DNA from: Serratia proteamaculans
Lineage (GTDB): Bacteria; Pseudomonadota; Gammaproteobacteria; Enterobacterales; Enterobacteriaceae
DNA length: 64,000 nucleotides
Direction: 5' to 3'
NCBI RefSeq assembly: GCF_013337185.1
Contig: NZ_SWDE01000003.1
Location: forward strand, 186,001 to 250,000
This document shows, piece after piece, positions 1 to 9,047 of this stretch (position 1 is the stretch's first letter; each line of letters begins with the position of its first letter). The notes beneath the pieces are model-generated. The model saw only the letters and a program-made list of their open reading frames with translations. It was not told the origin of the DNA and did no database searches. A program made the translations under genes and the position numbers.

Positions 1-1
1 C

Positions 2-484
2 GGAAGCTGGTCGCTGAGCCTGCATGAGGCCGGCAAGCGGCTGATGCCGGCGGGAGCGATTTACTACAACATGGACGAGCAGGATGTACGCCGGGTGTTG
101 AGTTATCCGCTGACCATGGTGGGGTCGGATGGCCTGCCGAACGATCCGATGCCGCATCCGCGCCTGTGGGGAGCCTTCCCGCGCGTGCTGGGGCATTACA
201 GCCGTGACGAAGGACTGTTCCCCCTGACCGTGGCGGTACATAAAATGAGTGGTATGTCTGCGGCACGCTATCAACTGCCGCAGCGTGGGCTGATCAAAAC
301 GGGTTACTACGCCGATCTGGTGTTGTTCGATGCGTTGAAAGTGAAAGACAGCGCGACGTTCAGCCAGCCTCAACAACCGGCCGCCGGGATTGACGCGGTG
401 TGGGTGAACGGCGTACTGAGTTATCAACATCAGGCCGTGACCGGCCTGCGCGCCGGGCGGTTTTTGTGCCGCCAGGGCAAATAA
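2..484 (+). CDS. N-acyl-D-amino-acid deacylase, C-terminal part (5' end outside window)
   Basis: This open frame enters from the left edge and ends at a TAA. It carries a GSDGLPNDPMPHPR segment at about 118-160 nt, typical of the metal-dependent D-aminoacylase/amidohydrolase family. There the aspartate of SDG is the usual catalytic and metal-binding residue. The C-terminal beta-sandwich part is also present (GLIKTGYYADLVLFD). The family hydrolyses N-acyl-D-amino acids to a D-amino acid plus a fatty or organic acid in the cytoplasm. A ridA gene starts 17 nt downstream, so the two are probably co-transcribed. RidA would remove the reactive enamine/imine made when amino acids are deaminated. The N-terminal metal-binding half is not visible, so activity cannot be judged. 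Confidence 0.85.
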   Translation, partial: GSWSLSLHEAGKRLMPAGAIYYNMDEQDVRRVLSYPLTMVGSDGLPNDPMPHPRLWGAFPRVLGHYSRDEGLFPLTVAVHKMSGMSAARYQLPQRGLIKTGYYADLVLFDALKVKDSATFSQPQQPAAGIDAVWVNGVLSYQHQAVTGLRAGRFLCRQGK

Positions 485-501
485 ATCGACAGGAGCAAGG
501 C

Positions 502-900
502 ATGACGATCAAAAGATACGGTATTGATGGCGGCACCGGCACGGGTGGGCAACACCTGCCCTTTTCCAGAGCGGTAGAAGCCGGTGGTTGGCTGTATATC
601 TCCGGCCAGACGCCAATGAAAGACGGTGAAGTGGTGGAGGGCGGTATTATCGACCAGTCGCGTCTGGCGATCCAAAACTGTCTGGATATTATGCAGGAAG
701 CAGGATATGGCCTGGAGGACGTGGTGCACGTTAAGGTCATTCTGACCGATGCCCGTTACTTCCAGTCATTCAATAAAGTGTTCCGAGAGTTTTTTGCCGC
801 TCATCCCCCGGCGCGTATTTGCGCGGTTGCCGATTTGGTGGTGGATTGCAAGGTTGAAGTGGATATTACCTGCTATAACGCTGCACGCATTGCCCGCTAA
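502..900 (+). CDS. RidA/YjgF/UK114-family protein
   Basis: A 132-residue protein of the small RidA fold, which deaminates reactive 2-aminoacrylate-type enamines and imines. The signature region near the C-terminus (PARICAVADLVVDCKVEVD) contains the arginine that binds the substrate carboxylate in RidA proteins. The ATG at 502 is preceded by AGGAG at 491-495. The longer in-frame reading that starts inside the upstream gene is not supported by a ribosome site. It sits directly behind the D-aminoacylase gene, which suggests a role in clearing by-products of D-amino acid breakdown. It belongs to one of the catabolic RidA subgroups rather than being the obvious housekeeping RidA; the exact subgroup is uncertain. 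Confidence 0.85.
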   Translation: MTIKRYGIDGGTGTGGQHLPFSRAVEAGGWLYISGQTPMKDGEVVEGGIIDQSRLAIQNCLDIMQEAGYGLEDVVHVKVILTDARYFQSFNKVFREFFAAHPPARICAVADLVVDCKVEVDITCYNAARIAR

Positions 901-957
901 TGGGTGACGAAACGATCATGAGTTGATGGTTTTAGTGCTTGTCGCACTGCAAAAAAA

Positions 958-979
958 GCCAGGCCACGCAGCGGCCTGG
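958..979 (+). terminator. Hairpin downstream of the RidA gene
   Basis: GCCAGGCC and GGCCTGGC form a perfect 8-bp stem with a 6-nt loop. An A-run precedes the stem and a modestly T-rich segment follows. It ends the D-aminoacylase/ridA transcription unit before rof. Confidence 0.6.
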
Positions 980-1019
980 CTTACCTTCATCGACCTAATA
1001 GGCTAAAAGAGGTTGTATT

Positions 1020-1280
1020 TTGAATACCTATCAACCGATTGATTGCGATCTCCATGACCATTTGGAAATCGCCTGCTTATATTCCTGGGTATTAAAAATT
1101 GAGTTAGACGATGGGAAGGTAATAACCGCTAAATCCATCACCACTCTGACCCGGCCTGGCGATGGCGAGTTTCTTATTCTGGATGATGATGGGGAAAGAG
1201 TGAGTATCCGTCTTGATTATATTCATGCCATAACTCATCTGGATAAAAATAAGCCGGCTCATCGCATTGTTTTTAAATAA
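1020..1280 (+). CDS. rof: Rho-binding antiterminator Rof
   Basis: An 86-residue acidic protein matching E. coli Rof/YaeO (shared TYQPI-C near the N-terminus, central RLD and a similar length). Rof binds the primary RNA-binding site of the Rho hexamer and inhibits Rho-dependent termination. The start is TTG at 1020. An in-frame stop at 999-1001 leaves no upstream ATG, and AAAGAGG at 1006-1012 is well placed as a ribosome site. It stands alone, between two hairpins, rather than in an operon. A TTG start suggests low, tightly set synthesis. Confidence 0.85.
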   Translation: MNTYQPIDCDLHDHLEIACLYSWVLKIELDDGKVITAKSITTLTRPGDGEFLILDDDGERVSIRLDYIHAITHLDKNKPAHRIVFK

Positions 1281-1324
1281 AGCGTTGATATTACCCTGGT
1301 CAAGAAAATTGACCCGTTATAGAA

Positions 1325-1344
1325 GAGGCGGCGCTGGCCGCCTC
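1325..1344. terminator. Hairpin between rof and the convergent binding-protein gene
   Basis: GAGGCGGC and GCCGCCTC make an 8-bp perfect stem with a 4-nt loop in the gap between convergent genes. There is no long T-run on either side, so it is a weak or bidirectional terminator. Confidence 0.45.
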
Positions 1345-1384
1345 GTCATATCCCACCGCTTAAAGATGATTCCTGCGCAGCGCC

Positions 1385-2953
1385 TTATTTGCTGACGCGA
1401 TCGTAGTAGACCATGTCGGCATTCAGGCCCTGCTGGTAACCTTTGACGTTATCGCGCAGCACCACTTCGGTTTTGGCCTGATCGATAAACACATACGGCG
1501 AACTGCGCTGCAGCTCCTGCTGCATAGCGGTATACAGCGCGGTGCGCTTGACTGGATCGGCTTCGGCCACCGCCGCCAACGTTTGTTGGCTCAACTGCGG
1601 GATCTGCCAGCCGTTGAGGCCCGCCACCGTGCTGGCCTTGCCGTCGTTATAGGCGAAGGCGCTGGCGTTGGAGTGAGCGTCGAAGTAGTCGGGGATCCAC
1701 AAACGGATAGCGGCCTGATGCTGGCGGGCACGCACCCGTGAATAGACCTGGCTACCGGCGGCCGGCAGCAGTTCCAGCTTCACACCGCCCTCGGCAAAGC
1801 TGGCCTGCATCGCCTGGGCGATGGTGATAAACGGCGGTTTGTTCTCTACGTCCAGCGTCAGCGTGGCGTTGGTGATCCCGGCCTTGGCCAGGATGGCTTT
1901 GGCCTTGGCCGGATCGAAGCTGAACGGGTTGTCTTTCAGCGCACCCGGCAAGCCGACCGGCAGGAAGCTCTGGTGAACAAAATACTGGTTTTTCAACAGA
2001 TCTTTGGTGATGCCCTGATAGTCGATCAGATAACGCGCCGCCTGCCAGAAGGCCGGGTTTTTCAGCAGCGGGTTGGCGGTGTTGCCGGTGTTGAACACCA
2101 GATAGTTTTGCTCGGCGGAAGGGATCTCCAGCACCTTCACGCCTGGCTGATTTTTCAGCGCCACGGTCTGGTCCGGGCCAAGTTCGCGTGCCACGTCGGC
2201 GTCGCCCTGCTGGATCAGCAGGCGGCGGGTGGCGGAGTCCGGCACGCTTTTAATGATGATGCTTTTCAGCAGCGCTTTGCTGCCCGGCGACGTCGGGTTG
2301 GCATCCAGCACTATTGCCTGATGCGGTTGGTAGACGCGCATTTTGAACGGCCCGCTGCCGGCAGAGTGCATTTTCAGCCAGGCGTTGCCGTAGTCACCGT
2401 CTTTGACGTTGGCCTGCACCATTTTGCCGTCAACGATTGAGGCAATCGGGGTGGAAAGAATATTCAGCGCCACTGCCGGGCTGACGTCTGCCGTCCAGCT
2501 CAGTTGCAGGCTATGGTCGTCGATTTTCTTCAGCTGTGCGTCGATGTTTTCCGGCTGCCAGCCGAGGACGTTGAGAATAAACGCCGGTGACTTGTTCATC
2601 TTCACCGCGCGGCTGTAGGAAAAGATCACATCATCGGCGGTTAACGGGTTACCCGAGGCGAATGTGGCCTGTGGGCGCAGTTTAATGGTCAGGGTTTTGG
2701 CAGCGGCGTCGCCCTGCCAGCTTTCTGCCAGCACCGGCACCACTTTTGCCGGATCGTCGCGATCCGCCTGTACCAGCCGTTGATACAGGCTCGGCACGGT
2801 CTGGATGCTGGACAGTTCGTTGGCTTCCGCCGGATCGAGGCTGACGATGTCATCCAGCGATTGCACCACCACCAGCGTGTTGGGTGGAGTGGCGGCCAAT
2901 GTGGCGGTGGACAGCGCGGCAAGCATTAACAGCGGCAGGACTTTGGCTTTCAT
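1385..2953 (-). CDS. ABC transporter periplasmic peptide-binding protein (SBP_bac_5 family)
   Basis: A 522-residue family 5 extracellular solute-binding protein (DppA/OppA type). It has a clear signal peptide (MKAKVLPLLMLAALSTATLA). After that comes the expected layout: SLDPAEA near the start of the mature protein, a central domain, and a C-terminal ANASAFAYNDGK segment. The start at 2953 is chosen over a codon 21 nt upstream because AGGGG lies 7 nt before it and the signal peptide begins there. It would deliver peptides or acylated amino acids to an inner-membrane permease, but no permease or ATPase genes accompany it here. The convergent neighbour is a D-aminoacylase, so N-acyl-D-amino acids or D-amino-acid peptides are a possible ligand; this is inference. 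Confidence 0.85.
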   Translation of the reverse strand: MKAKVLPLLMLAALSTATLAATPPNTLVVVQSLDDIVSLDPAEANELSSIQTVPSLYQRLVQADRDDPAKVVPVLAESWQGDAAAKTLTIKLRPQATFASGNPLTADDVIFSYSRAVKMNKSPAFILNVLGWQPENIDAQLKKIDDHSLQLSWTADVSPAVALNILSTPIASIVDGKMVQANVKDGDYGNAWLKMHSAGSGPFKMRVYQPHQAIVLDANPTSPGSKALLKSIIIKSVPDSATRRLLIQQGDADVARELGPDQTVALKNQPGVKVLEIPSAEQNYLVFNTGNTANPLLKNPAFWQAARYLIDYQGITKDLLKNQYFVHQSFLPVGLPGALKDNPFSFDPAKAKAILAKAGITNATLTLDVENKPPFITIAQAMQASFAEGGVKLELLPAAGSQVYSRVRARQHQAAIRLWIPDYFDAHSNASAFAYNDGKASTVAGLNGWQIPQLSQQTLAAVAEADPVKRTALYTAMQQELQRSSPYVFIDQAKTEVVLRDNVKGYQQGLNADMVYYDRVSK

Positions 2954-3047
2954 TGTTTTTTCCCCTGAATGCACCGCGGGCTCCGGTGCCGAGAAGTCAT
3001 TGTTATCGTTAGTTTTCGCGGCGTTTCGCCGTCAGCATGCACGGTAG

Positions 3048-3074
3048 AACCTTTGTCAGTGGCTGACAAAGGTT
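3048..3074. promoter_or_regulatory. Perfect 12-bp inverted repeat upstream of the binding-protein gene
   Basis: AACCTTTGTCAG (3048-3059) and its exact complement CTGACAAAGGTT (3063-3074) are separated by TGG. It lies about 95 nt upstream of the start at 2953, between that gene and the ArgR-type gene. It does not look like an ARG box and no T-run follows, so an operator is as likely as an RNA hairpin. Confidence 0.5.
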
Positions 3075-3146
3075 AATCGGCTATTTGATAGACAAAAAAA
3101 CTCTAAGAGGCCAGAGCGCGGAGCGCCATTTTCAAGGGTAAATAAA

Positions 3147-3167
3147 GCCCTGTTCAAGACAGGGCTG
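3147..3167 (-). terminator. Terminator after the arc-operon regulator gene
   Basis: AGCCCTGT and ACAGGGCT form an 8-bp stem with a 5-nt loop. On the minus strand it is followed by TTATTT. It lies 9 nt beyond the stop of the ArgR-type gene and probably ends the arc operon transcript. Confidence 0.7.
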
Positions 3168-3175
3168 GTTGGTCA

Positions 3176-3667
3176 TCAAAGACCGGCATTGCTTTCAAGC
3201 AGGTTCAGCAGGCGCTGATGCAACTGTGCGACATCGCGCGTATCGCGTGGCGCTATCCACACCACATTGCTGCTGGCGATCACGCCCAATACGGCGGGCC
3301 AGGCGCAAAGATCGATAATTCTCGCCATGGCTTTCGCGTAGCCGGAATTCATGTGGATCAGCACAAACTTGTCGTTATGCTCGACGTCGATCAGCATCGC
3401 TGACAGCGGCTCGTTGATATCGGGTGCCGGGTGGTGCAGCGCATTGAGGGAATAGACTTTTTTCCCCTTGGCATTCTGCACCTTCATTACCCCCAGCATT
3501 TTCAACAGGCGAGATACGGTCGACTGGCTAATGCCCTGATAGCCGCTGCGCATCATTTGATGACGGATCTCCTCCTGTGATGAATAACGTTGGCTGACCA
3601 CCAGTTTGCGGCACAGTGCCAGCTTGCGTTGTTCCTTTCCCCATGAGGTTTCTATCTTATTCGTCAT
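3176..3667 (-). CDS. ArgR-family regulator of the arginine deiminase operon
   Basis: A 163-residue ArgR/AhrC-type protein. The N-terminal winged helix-turn-helix spans about residues 10-75 (SSQEEIRHQM, then GISQSTVSRLLKMLGV). The C-terminal part corresponds to the arginine-binding hexamerisation domain (residues 90-160). The usual GT(I/V)AGDDT-like arginine-site motif is altered to GVIASSNVVWIAP. Effector response may therefore differ from the housekeeping ArgR, which should be encoded elsewhere. It is the last gene of the arcA-C-B-D cluster, 64 nt after arcD, an arrangement seen in other bacteria where a dedicated ArgR paralogue controls arginine deiminase genes. Whether it activates or represses is not visible. 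Confidence 0.8.
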   Translation of the reverse strand: MTNKIETSWGKEQRKLALCRKLVVSQRYSSQEEIRHQMMRSGYQGISQSTVSRLLKMLGVMKVQNAKGKKVYSLNALHHPAPDINEPLSAMLIDVEHNDKFVLIHMNSGYAKAMARIIDLCAWPAVLGVIASSNVVWIAPRDTRDVAQLHQRLLNLLESNAGL

Positions 3668-3731
3668 TTTAATACTGCCTTGGTTTGAAAATGAGCGATA
3701 ACTCTATATAAATCAATGTAATAAAGTATGG

Positions 3732-5162
3732 CTAACCGAGGGTGATATGACCGGTCGCAATCATATAAACGGTAATGCCGGCGATAATGACCAAAAAGGT
3801 GGCAATTAGTGCTTCATAGCCTTGCAACAGCCGTTCTGCTCGCTGGGTTTTCTGGTGCCACAGGAACACCAGCAAACCGGGAACGAACAGCAGCGAACTC
3901 AGCAGCATCTGGCTGCCGGCCGCATAACACAGCCAAAAACCGTAGAGGGTACCGATCAATCCGAGGGCCAGATCGCGGGTGCGTGACTCCCCAGCCCGGT
4001 AGTTTTCTCCGGTGATCGCCAGTTTCAGACCATAGGCGGCGCTGAACAGGTAAGGGGGCAGGATGGCGGCGGTGGCGATAGAGAACAGGGCCTGATAACC
4101 GGCACTACAGAAAAATGTCAGCAGCAGGAACAGTTGGATCAAACCATTGGTGATCCACAACGAGGTTGCCGGTGAGCCATTGGCATTGGTTTTGGTGAAT
4201 ACTTTTGGGAACATGCCGTCTTTGGCCGCGACAAACGGCAGCTCCGAGGCGAACAGCGTCCAGGCCAGCAGCGCGCCGGCTACTGACAAAGTGACCCCGG
4301 CGGCGACCAGGCGTGCGCCCCAAATACCGATCACGGATTCCAGCACCCCAGCGGTCGACGGATTCTTTAATCCGTTCAACGTGGCTTGATCCAGCACGCC
4401 CATCGACAGCACGCTGACCAAAATATAAATCACCAGGCAACCCAGCAACCCAATCACGGTGGCCTTGCCGATATCGGCGCGTTTGGCTGCCCGTGAGGAG
4501 ACTACGGTGGCGCCCTCGATGCCGACAAACACCCAGGTGGTAATCAGCATGGTGCCTTTTACCTGTTCAAACAGCGCGGGATGGGTGCCATTGACCAGCA
4601 TCATGCGGCCCCAGAAGTCTGCAGTGAAAATGCCGATGCGGAAGGCGATCACCACTGCGGCGATAAATACCAGCAACACCAGTACCTTGACTACCGTCAG
4701 CACGGTATTGATCATCGCGGTCTCTTGCACGCCGCGTAACACCAGCGCATGTACCAGCCACAGCACAATGGAGGCCCCGAGGATCGACTGCCAGTTATTG
4801 CCCAGGCCGAACACCGGGAAGAAAAAGCTGAGGGCGCTGAACAGCAGTACCGAGTAAGAGACGTTGCCCAGCCAGGCGGCGAACCAGTAACCCCAGGCAG
4901 ACTGGAAACCGATAAAGTCACCGAACCCGGCGCGGGCATAGCTGTAAATACCCCCTTCCAACTTTGGACAACGGGCGCTGAGATTCTGATAAATCAGTGC
5001 CAGGCAAATCATCCCGACGGCGGTAATCAGCCAGCCGATCAACAGCGCACCGGGTGAGGCCACAGAGGCGAAGTTTTGCGGCAGGCTGAACACGCCGCCA
5101 CCCACCATGGAACCTATCACCAGCGCAATAAGCGCCATCAGTCCCAGTTTTTTTTCAGACAT
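3732..5162 (-). CDS. arcD: Arginine:ornithine antiporter (APC family)
   Basis: A 476-residue membrane protein with about 12-13 hydrophobic segments. It has the APC-superfamily signature GSMVGGGVFSLPQN in the first segment. It matches the basic amino acid/polyamine antiporter family, which exchanges external arginine for internal ornithine. ATG at 5162 has GGAGG 7 nt upstream, so the 30 codons before it are not coding. It follows arcB on the same strand (86 nt gap). In the deiminase pathway arginine is converted to citrulline, then to ornithine plus carbamoyl phosphate. The antiporter closes the cycle without energy cost. Confidence 0.88.
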   Translation of the reverse strand: MSEKKLGLMALIALVIGSMVGGGVFSLPQNFASVASPGALLIGWLITAVGMICLALIYQNLSARCPKLEGGIYSYARAGFGDFIGFQSAWGYWFAAWLGNVSYSVLLFSALSFFFPVFGLGNNWQSILGASIVLWLVHALVLRGVQETAMINTVLTVVKVLVLLVFIAAVVIAFRIGIFTADFWGRMMLVNGTHPALFEQVKGTMLITTWVFVGIEGATVVSSRAAKRADIGKATVIGLLGCLVIYILVSVLSMGVLDQATLNGLKNPSTAGVLESVIGIWGARLVAAGVTLSVAGALLAWTLFASELPFVAAKDGMFPKVFTKTNANGSPATSLWITNGLIQLFLLLTFFCSAGYQALFSIATAAILPPYLFSAAYGLKLAITGENYRAGESRTRDLALGLIGTLYGFWLCYAAGSQMLLSSLLFVPGLLVFLWHQKTQRAERLLQGYEALIATFLVIIAGITVYMIATGHITLG

Positions 5163-5248
5163 AAGGGTTCCTCCAGCTACGCAGGGCAGCAAGAAAATAA
5201 TGATGCAGAGAGGAGAACGCGGCAGTGACTGGCACCGCCGCGTGCCGA

Positions 5249-6253
5249 TCAATCGCCGAGGGTGGCGACCATGACGGCCTTGATGGTGTGCATGCGGTTT
5301 TCCGCTTCATCGAACACGATGGAGTGGGAGGACTCGAACACCTCTTCGGTGACTTCCAGCCCTTTCAGACCGTAGGCAAGCTCAATCTCTTTACCCACTT
5401 TGGTTTGCTCGTTATGGAAGGCGGGCAGGCAGTGCATAAACTTGACCTGTGGGTTGCCGGTGGCTTTCAGCACCGCGGCATTGATCTGATAGGGCTGCAT
5501 CAGCTTGACGCGCTCGGCCCAGGCTTCCTTGGGTTCCCCCATCGAGACCCAAACGTCGGTATAGAGGAAGTCGACCCCTTTCACGCCTTGCTCAACCTTG
5601 TCGGTCAGGGTGATACGCGCGCCGGTATTGCGGGCGATATCGGTACACTGTGCGACCAGTGCTTCGTCAGGCCAAAAGGCCTTTGGTGCGACCAGGCGGA
5701 TATCCATGCCCATTTTTGCTGCGCCGACCATCAACGAATTACCCATGTTATTGCGCGCATCCCCAAGGTAGGCGAAGGAGATTTGATTGAGTTTTTTGCC
5801 CGGCAGATGCTCCAGCATGGTCATCAAATCCGCCAGAATTTGCGTCGGGTGGAATTCGTCGGTCAGACCGTTCCATACCGGCACCCCGGCAAATTCCGCC
5901 AGTTCTTCGACAATCGCCTGGCCGAAGCCGCGGTATTCAATGCCGTCATACATCCGGCCCAGCACCCTGGCGGTATCTTTCATCGATTCCTTAATGCCGA
6001 TCTGGGAGCCGGTGGGGCCGAGATAAGTGACCCGGGCACCCTGGTCGAAGGCGGCCACTTCAAACGAGCAGCGGGTGCGGGTAGAGGTTTTCTCGAAAAT
6101 CAGCGCGATGTTTTTACCGCACAGGCGTTGTTTCTCTGCTTTTCCGGATTTGGCTTTTTTCAGCGCGAAGGCCAGGTCGATCAGGTGCTGGATTTCCTCG
6201 CTGGTGAAATCCAGCAGTTTCAGAAAATGGCGATGACGTAAGTTGATGCTCAT
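5249..6253 (-). CDS. arcB: Catabolic ornithine carbamoyltransferase
   Basis: A 334-residue carbamoyltransferase. It has the carbamoyl phosphate loop STRTR near residue 56, HPTQ, the ornithine/citrulline motif HCLP, and the SMG loop. It is encoded between arcC and arcD, so its role is the catabolic one: phosphorolysis of citrulline to ornithine and carbamoyl phosphate. A second, clearly related copy (argI) lies just upstream of the operon at 9048-10067. The catabolic copy has no ARG box near its start. The sequence alone does not show whether it has the dodecameric, allosteric behaviour of Pseudomonas ArcB. The name rests on operon context. Confidence 0.88.
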   Translation of the reverse strand: MSINLRHRHFLKLLDFTSEEIQHLIDLAFALKKAKSGKAEKQRLCGKNIALIFEKTSTRTRCSFEVAAFDQGARVTYLGPTGSQIGIKESMKDTARVLGRMYDGIEYRGFGQAIVEELAEFAGVPVWNGLTDEFHPTQILADLMTMLEHLPGKKLNQISFAYLGDARNNMGNSLMVGAAKMGMDIRLVAPKAFWPDEALVAQCTDIARNTGARITLTDKVEQGVKGVDFLYTDVWVSMGEPKEAWAERVKLMQPYQINAAVLKATGNPQVKFMHCLPAFHNEQTKVGKEIELAYGLKGLEVTEEVFESSHSIVFDEAENRMHTIKAVMVATLGD

Positions 6254-6271
6254 AAGGTTGCCCCTCTCTAT

Positions 6272-7186
6272 TCAATGCGTTGGAGAAATTAATGTGCCTT
6301 GCTCACCGGTCAGAATGCGGGTGGCATCTTGCAGTGCGCCAATGCCGGCAATGCCGTGGCGAGAGCGCACAAAGTGGCTGGCAGCTGAGACTTTCGGCCC
6401 CATGGATCCGGCGTCGAAGGTGATGTTGGCCAAATCGTCTGGCGTCACCTTGCTCAGAGCACGCTGCTGTTGGGTGCCCCAGTCGAGATACACGGCGTCG
6501 GCATCGGTCAGGATCAGCAGAGCGTCGGCGTTGATTTGTTCTGCCAGGAACGCGGCGGACAGATCTTTGTCGATCACCGCCTCAATCCCGTGCAATTTGC
6601 CTTCCTGCCGCAGCACCGGAATGCCGCCGCCACCGGCACAGACAACCAGATGGCCCTGGGCAATCAGTGCGTTAATCGCGGCGGTTTCAATGATGTTGAG
6701 CGGCTTGGGTGAAGGCACCACGCGGCGGAAATACTTGCCGTCCGGTTTGATGGCCCAACCTTTATCCAGGCTTAGCGCCAGCGCAGTTTCCTGGTCGTAG
6801 ACCGGCCCGATATATTTGCTGGGGTTGCTGAAGGCGCCGTCGTCAGGGTCAACTTCCACCTGGGTGAGCAGCGCACTGACCTGTTGCTCCGGCAGGCAGT
6901 TTTTCAACTCCTGAATCAGCAGATAACCGATCATGCCCTGGCTTTCTGCTCCCAATACGTCCAGCGGATAAGGCGCGACCTGCGGGTAGGCACTGTTTTG
7001 CAGCGCCAGCAATCCGACTTGCGGGCCGTTGCCGTGCACCAGAACCACGTTCCAGTCCTGGGTCAGCGCCGCGATTTGGCGGCTGGCGAGCAACACGTTG
7101 CGGCGCTGGATATCCGCCTCAAGCGGTTCTCCACGGCGCAGCAGGGCGTTCCCACCCAGGGCAATCACCACAGTAGGTTTAGTCAT
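6272..7186 (-). CDS. arcC: Carbamate kinase
   Basis: A 304-residue amino acid kinase-fold enzyme. It has the family's N-terminal ALGGNALL, VHGNGPQVG, a central CAGGGGIPV and a late DKDLSAAFLA segment. It converts carbamoyl phosphate and ADP to ATP, CO2 and ammonia, the energy-yielding step of the arginine deiminase pathway. It lies 21 nt after arcA and 18 nt before arcB on the minus strand. This gives the order arcA-arcC-arcB, different from the arcDABC order of Pseudomonas. Length and motifs are complete. Confidence 0.92.
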   Translation of the reverse strand: MTKPTVVIALGGNALLRRGEPLEADIQRRNVLLASRQIAALTQDWNVVLVHGNGPQVGLLALQNSAYPQVAPYPLDVLGAESQGMIGYLLIQELKNCLPEQQVSALLTQVEVDPDDGAFSNPSKYIGPVYDQETALALSLDKGWAIKPDGKYFRRVVPSPKPLNIIETAAINALIAQGHLVVCAGGGGIPVLRQEGKLHGIEAVIDKDLSAAFLAEQINADALLILTDADAVYLDWGTQQQRALSKVTPDDLANITFDAGSMGPKVSAASHFVRSRHGIAGIGALQDATRILTGEQGTLISPTH

Positions 7187-7207
7187 GATGTTTTTATTCC
7201 GTTGGGG

Positions 7208-8428
7208 TTAGATAGCGTCGCGTTCCAGCGGGCAGCTCATGCAGCGCGCGCCGCCGCGGCCACGGCCCAGTTCATCGCCGGGGATTGGCAGTACGGTGAT
7301 GCCGGCCTTGTCGTATTTTTCGTTGGTCCAGGTGTTGCGCTCGTAACCGATAACCACGCCAGGGCGGACAGTGAGGACGTTATTGGCGTCGTTCCATTGC
7401 TCACGCTCGGCTTCGAAGCTGTCGCCACCGGTAGTGATAAGCTGTACCTGAGTAATCCCCAGGGCGCGTTCAATCGCGGTCAGGAAGTGTTTTTCCTGCT
7501 GGCGATGCAGGCCGCCTTTGCCGTCAGGGGTCAGCGTCCAGCACTGTGACTCTTTGCGCACCACTTCCGGATAGACCGAGAAGGTATCCAGGTTGATGTG
7601 AGTCATGACGGTATCGAGGTGCATACAGGAACGGTGCTTGGGTAATTCCAGTGCGATGACCCGTTCCGCCTGATGGGACTGGAAGAGGGCCTGCGCCAGG
7701 AATTCCACCCCCTGTGGCGTAGTGCGTTCTGACATCCCGATTAATACCGCGCCGCGGCCAATCACCAGGACGTCGCCGCCTTCCAGCGTGGCGTGATCGT
7801 AATTACGCTCTTCGTCGCCAAAATAAGTCGTGAAGTTGCCTTTGGAAAAATAAGGATGCCATTTATAAATGGCGCGAAGATTATTGGTCTCACGCTGCCG
7901 TGCCGGTTTTGCCATTGGGTTAATCGACACGCCGTTATATATCCAGCATGAGGTATCGCGAGTAAATAAATGGTTTGGCAGTGGCTTCATAATAAAGTCA
8001 GTGCCCTGATGGGTATCGACCACCATATTACTGAAGCTGGCCGGGATCTCGGCATAGGTCAGGCCACCGGTCATATGGCGGGAAAGTTGCAGGTCGGACA
8101 AGTCGCCCAACCAGCCACGGATATCTGCCGCCAGTGACGGCCCAAGCCGGAAGTCAGAGACCTGTGTCGACAGCAGCCATTGCTTGGCGGCGGGAATGCT
8201 CATGGTTTCTTTCAGTAGGTCGGTAAGCAGTAATACTTCGACATTCTGATCTCTTAACGTTTTGGAGAATATATCGTGGTCGGCGCCTGCCCGTTCGACG
8301 GATAACACGTCATCAAATAAGAGTTCATGACAATTAGAGGGCGTTAATCTTTTCAAACTTAAATTAGGACGGTGAAGCATAACGCTGCGCAGTTGGCCTA
8401 TTTCAGACCCTACATAGTTCTTATTCAT
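7208..8428 (-). CDS. arcA: Arginine deiminase
   Basis: A 406-residue enzyme that hydrolyses arginine to citrulline and ammonia. The guanidino-group-modifying fold is marked by [25 protein letters not shown], and the C-terminal GGARCMSCP. The first cysteine of the C-terminal motif (about residue 396) is the nucleophile. It is the first gene of the arc operon, with a start at 8428 in a GGGAATGAA context. Upstream lie 619 nt without a convincing gene but with a CRP/FNR-like palindrome. The pathway gives ATP under oxygen limitation and ammonia against acid stress. Confidence 0.94.
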   Translation of the reverse strand: MNKNYVGSEIGQLRSVMLHRPNLSLKRLTPSNCHELLFDDVLSVERAGADHDIFSKTLRDQNVEVLLLTDLLKETMSIPAAKQWLLSTQVSDFRLGPSLAADIRGWLGDLSDLQLSRHMTGGLTYAEIPASFSNMVVDTHQGTDFIMKPLPNHLFTRDTSCWIYNGVSINPMAKPARQRETNNLRAIYKWHPYFSKGNFTTYFGDEERNYDHATLEGGDVLVIGRGAVLIGMSERTTPQGVEFLAQALFQSHQAERVIALELPKHRSCMHLDTVMTHINLDTFSVYPEVVRKESQCWTLTPDGKGGLHRQQEKHFLTAIERALGITQVQLITTGGDSFEAEREQWNDANNVLTVRPGVVIGYERNTWTNEKYDKAGITVLPIPGDELGRGRGGARCMSCPLERDAI

Positions 8429-8549
8429 TTCATTCCCTATTTTCAGATTTGAGTAACATCGAACGAAAAGAAATAAAGAGCTTATTTCCTTTCATAAGGA
8501 TGGGTACCGTTGCGTTGCGGAGAATAATAAACTTTGCTTGGCCGTGTTT

Positions 8550-8565
8550 TGTGATGTGGATCACA
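8550..8565. promoter_or_regulatory. CRP-type site with FNR-like core upstream of arcA
   Basis: TGTGATGTGGATCACA has perfect CRP half-sites (TGTGA-N6-TCACA). The inner TGAT-N4-ATCA also satisfies the core of the FNR consensus. It lies about 122-137 nt upstream of the arcA start. CRP is the better match because the outer bases are G and C rather than T and A. Control by oxygen or carbon status is inferred. Confidence 0.65.
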
Positions 8566-9002
8566 TGATAAATAGAGGGGAAATGAAACAGGCTATGAAT
8601 TGACTGGCGTCATTGTTTTGTTTTTAAATCTATTATTCAGAATGCATTAATACTCGCGCCTCGCGTTAATTATCCAGTAATAAAGGGAGTTATGCGGATT
8701 TCAGCTAACTAAGTTTTATCTTAACTTGTTGTTTTTGTTTTATTTGTGTCGGCTGTTAGCGTACTTATTCACTAAATGGCAATTTATATTCTTTTGAATC
8801 GATGGTTTTTTGAATTTTTATTCCTGTTGGCAGTAGAGTGGCGATTTTTATTTTTGTGATAGAGTCGGTTTATCTTTTTTTTATGCTGAATAAACAGATG
8901 AGTAGTACCGGGGTCTGTCCCGGTCTGGATGGGGTTATGCGCGCTAGTTGCATAAAAATCCACTGAACGGTGGAAGAGGGCGGAATAATTAATCGGGAAG
9001 GG

Positions 9003-9030
9003 GACGGGGCGGGTCAAGAACCCGCCCGTC
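9003..9030 (-). terminator. argI terminator hairpin
   Basis: A G+C-rich stem (GACGGGCGGGT against ACCCGCCC with one bulge, TCTTG loop) lies 18 nt beyond the argI stop on the minus strand. No long T-run follows, so efficiency is uncertain. Confidence 0.5.
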
Positions 9031-9047
9031 ATGCCGGGTTGGTGGGG

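Larger units (their letters stand above)
8429..9047. other. Intergenic region between argI and the arc operon
   Basis: 619 nt, mostly A+T-rich. It holds the arc promoter region, a CRP/FNR-type palindrome and, at its right end, the argI terminator. Isolated ARG-box half-sites (TGAAT at 8596-8600, ATTCA at 8635-8639) occur, but no well-spaced ARG box was found. The only sizeable open frame (82 codons, minus strand, 8784-9032) is lysine/asparagine-rich low-complexity translation and is not believable as a gene. Confidence 0.6.

Noticed and set aside
5225-6241. 338-codon plus-strand open frame opposite arcB
   Set aside because: Mirror of arcB codon use. A similar frame occurs opposite argI, as expected for paralogous genes.
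8590-8645. ARG box before arcA
   Set aside because: Only single half-sites (TGAAT, ATTCA) are present, at the wrong spacing.
8784-9032. 82-codon minus-strand frame upstream of the arc operon
   Set aside because: Low-complexity Lys/Asn/His translation that overlaps the argI terminator, with no start signal.
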